Below, piece after piece: positions 62,999 to 64,000 of a stretch of DNA of 64,000 nt. The notes beneath the pieces are model-generated. The model did no database searches and was not told the DNA's origin. It saw only the letters and a list, made by a program, of their open reading frames with translations. Location: positions 2,728,001 through 2,792,000 of the forward strand of contig NZ_JBBKTT010000001.1 of NCBI RefSeq assembly GCF_037892425.1. The letters run 5' to 3'. Each line of letters begins with the position of its first letter. Positions within the stretch are counted from its first letter, which is position 1. The translations under genes were made by a program, and so were the position numbers. Origin of the DNA: Lacibacter sp. H375. Its GTDB lineage: Bacteria > Bacteroidota > Bacteroidia > Chitinophagales > Chitinophagaceae.

Positions 62999-63484
62999 AC
63001 AATCATTTTTAGGTGTTATAAATTGCGTACCCGCTTATACTGTAGGAAAACTGTGCCAGAAAAGAAGTTGTTTTCTTATCGCACAATATATGCGCATGTG
63101 CTTTTGCATGATTCTTATTGAATAGTGTGGACGTGCAGAAGTTCTTCTTTCTTTTCTTATGTGCTGGTGCGTCTTGATGATAAATAAATCGTTCGGGGCA
63201 GGTGGGGAAAAAATGCCCCAGGCATTACACTGCCGTTGTCTGTACCATTTCTTAATGCGTGTGTGTATACAATATTATGTAGCTTACAGCAGTTTATGAT
63301 TTAAGAAACACATCAGCATTAAGTTAAAAGAAGTTGCTTACAGCAACAGAACAATGCTTAATTACAATTAATCAGTTAAACAGTATAGGTGTTTCCACTT
63401 GTTTATTTCAAGTAATAACCGCTATGTGTTTTTTGCGTTCATAAAGCTAACTTGTTATTTCTTACAACCAACTTGCTTCGACTA
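62999..63484. other. Intergenic region between csbD-like gene and membrane sensor
   Basis: These 486 bases hold no gene I can support. I see GGGGCA and TGCCCC words near 63200, forming a loose hairpin, but no other structure. Confidence 0.5.
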
Positions 63485-64000
63485 ATGAAAACCATCGATC
63501 CTACATATGCTGCAACACTTCCATTGCTGAAACGGCAATCTATTCAACGGAAATTGCCTTTCCTCATTTTTATTTTATTACTTGTTATGATGCTGGCCTT
63601 TGGCTGGCTATCGTATCTCGGTATCAGCAAAACAGCAACAAGCGCTGCAAAAGAACGTTTACTTATTCTTTCGCAACAACTTGCAGGCATGTATGCACAA
63701 TCGGCCACACCTGTTATTAATGCAACAAGAACAGCGGCTGCAAGCCCTGCTGTAAAATCGTTTCTTCTTACCGGTGGCAGAGATTCTGCTGTTGCAGTGG
63801 ATCTGTTGTTACGTAAATTAAAACCTGATACCACATGGATTAATGTTGAGTTGCTTGATGCACAGCGGCAACAGGTAGTGGCAGTAGATCCGGGCAACGT
63901 GCACGACTCGTTGAAATTATCTTCCATCATTCCCGGTTATCCCACTGCAGGCGATACCGGCCTTGTAAGCAGGTTATACATAAAAGGCGAAGCGTTTTAT
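63485..64000 (+). CDS. Membrane sensor protein, N-terminal part (truncated by window end)
   Basis: The frame starts at the ATG at 63485 and stays open to the window end (172 codons, no stop). The N terminus is basic, then one strong hydrophobic helix (about 26-47: FLIFILLLVMMLAFGWLSYLG), then a periplasmic-looking part beginning SKTATSAAKERLLILSQQLAG. This layout, a helix followed by a helical sensor region of the Cache-like or four-helix-bundle kind, is common in sensor kinases and cyclases. The effector domain is beyond the window. Confidence 0.75.
   Translation, partial: MKTIDPTYAATLPLLKRQSIQRKLPFLIFILLLVMMLAFGWLSYLGISKTATSAAKERLLILSQQLAGMYAQSATPVINATRTAAASPAVKSFLLTGGRDSAVAVDLLLRKLKPDTTWINVELLDAQRQQVVAVDPGNVHDSLKLSSIIPGYPTAGDTGLVSRLYIKGEAFY

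Noticed and set aside
63544-63930. 128-codon open frame on the minus strand near the window end
   Set aside because: It is antisense to a good membrane-sensor frame that stays open to the window end.

Overview
The window reads as chromosomal DNA of a Bacteroidota bacterium, most likely family Chitinophagaceae. Evidence for this: AT-rich sequence, promoters of the TTTG/TAnnTTTG type, many secreted proteins ending in outer-membrane beta-barrel segments, and gene families typical of the group (DUF3467, DUF6266, head-GIN domain, viroplasmin-RNase H, YtxH and CsbD proteins). I see no rRNA, transposase, integrase or CRISPR array. One tRNA, tRNA-Asp(GTC), is present.

Layout. 1-8.5 kb: ispD, then a leftward five-gene unit (Gfo/Idh oxidoreductase, sugar transferase, two tandem M1 peptidases of which one is fused to a beta-barrel, and a GNAT-like protein). 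8.6-10.3 kb: tRNA-Asp, a decayed YHS-domain gene and a small barrel gene. 10.4-20 kb: metabolic and housekeeping genes (DUF3467, Ldh2-type dehydrogenase, aspartate kinase, proline dehydrogenase, thyA, folA, two methyltransferases). 20-27.3 kb: UbiB-like kinase, YtxH protein, RNase H, a LysM protein, fmt, an orphan ParA and a UPF0173 hydrolase. 27.5-38.7 kb: metallophosphoesterase, envelope proteins, a large M16 peptidase, htpG, fructosamine-kinase-like protein and a histone-tail/SWIB protein. 38.8-50 kb: membrane and exported proteins, a TSUP permease, an SDR, and a histidine kinase/response regulator pair. 50-60 kb: accessory island with an HTH protein next to an inverted/direct repeat cluster and a type I restriction-modification locus (hsdM, hsdS, three unrelated genes, hsdR). 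60-64 kb: an orphan gene, a multi-TM/kinase/regulator operon, csbD, and the start of a membrane sensor cut off by the window end.

Themes. (1) Dispersed short repeats of several families sit at gene ends and also inside four conserved reading frames (an RsmB/F-type methyltransferase, fmt, hsdR, hsdM), always preserving the frame. Copies of one composite repeat bracket the restriction locus. (2) hsdM is interrupted by a single in-frame TGA between its catalytic and C-terminal parts. (3) Several envelope or stress-type genes carry sigma-54-like -24/-12 elements. (4) Two lysine/alanine-rich histone-like tails are attached to different C-terminal modules. Functions come from motif recognition by eye, with no database search. 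Starts were moved inward where a signal peptide, family length or promoter position favoured it.
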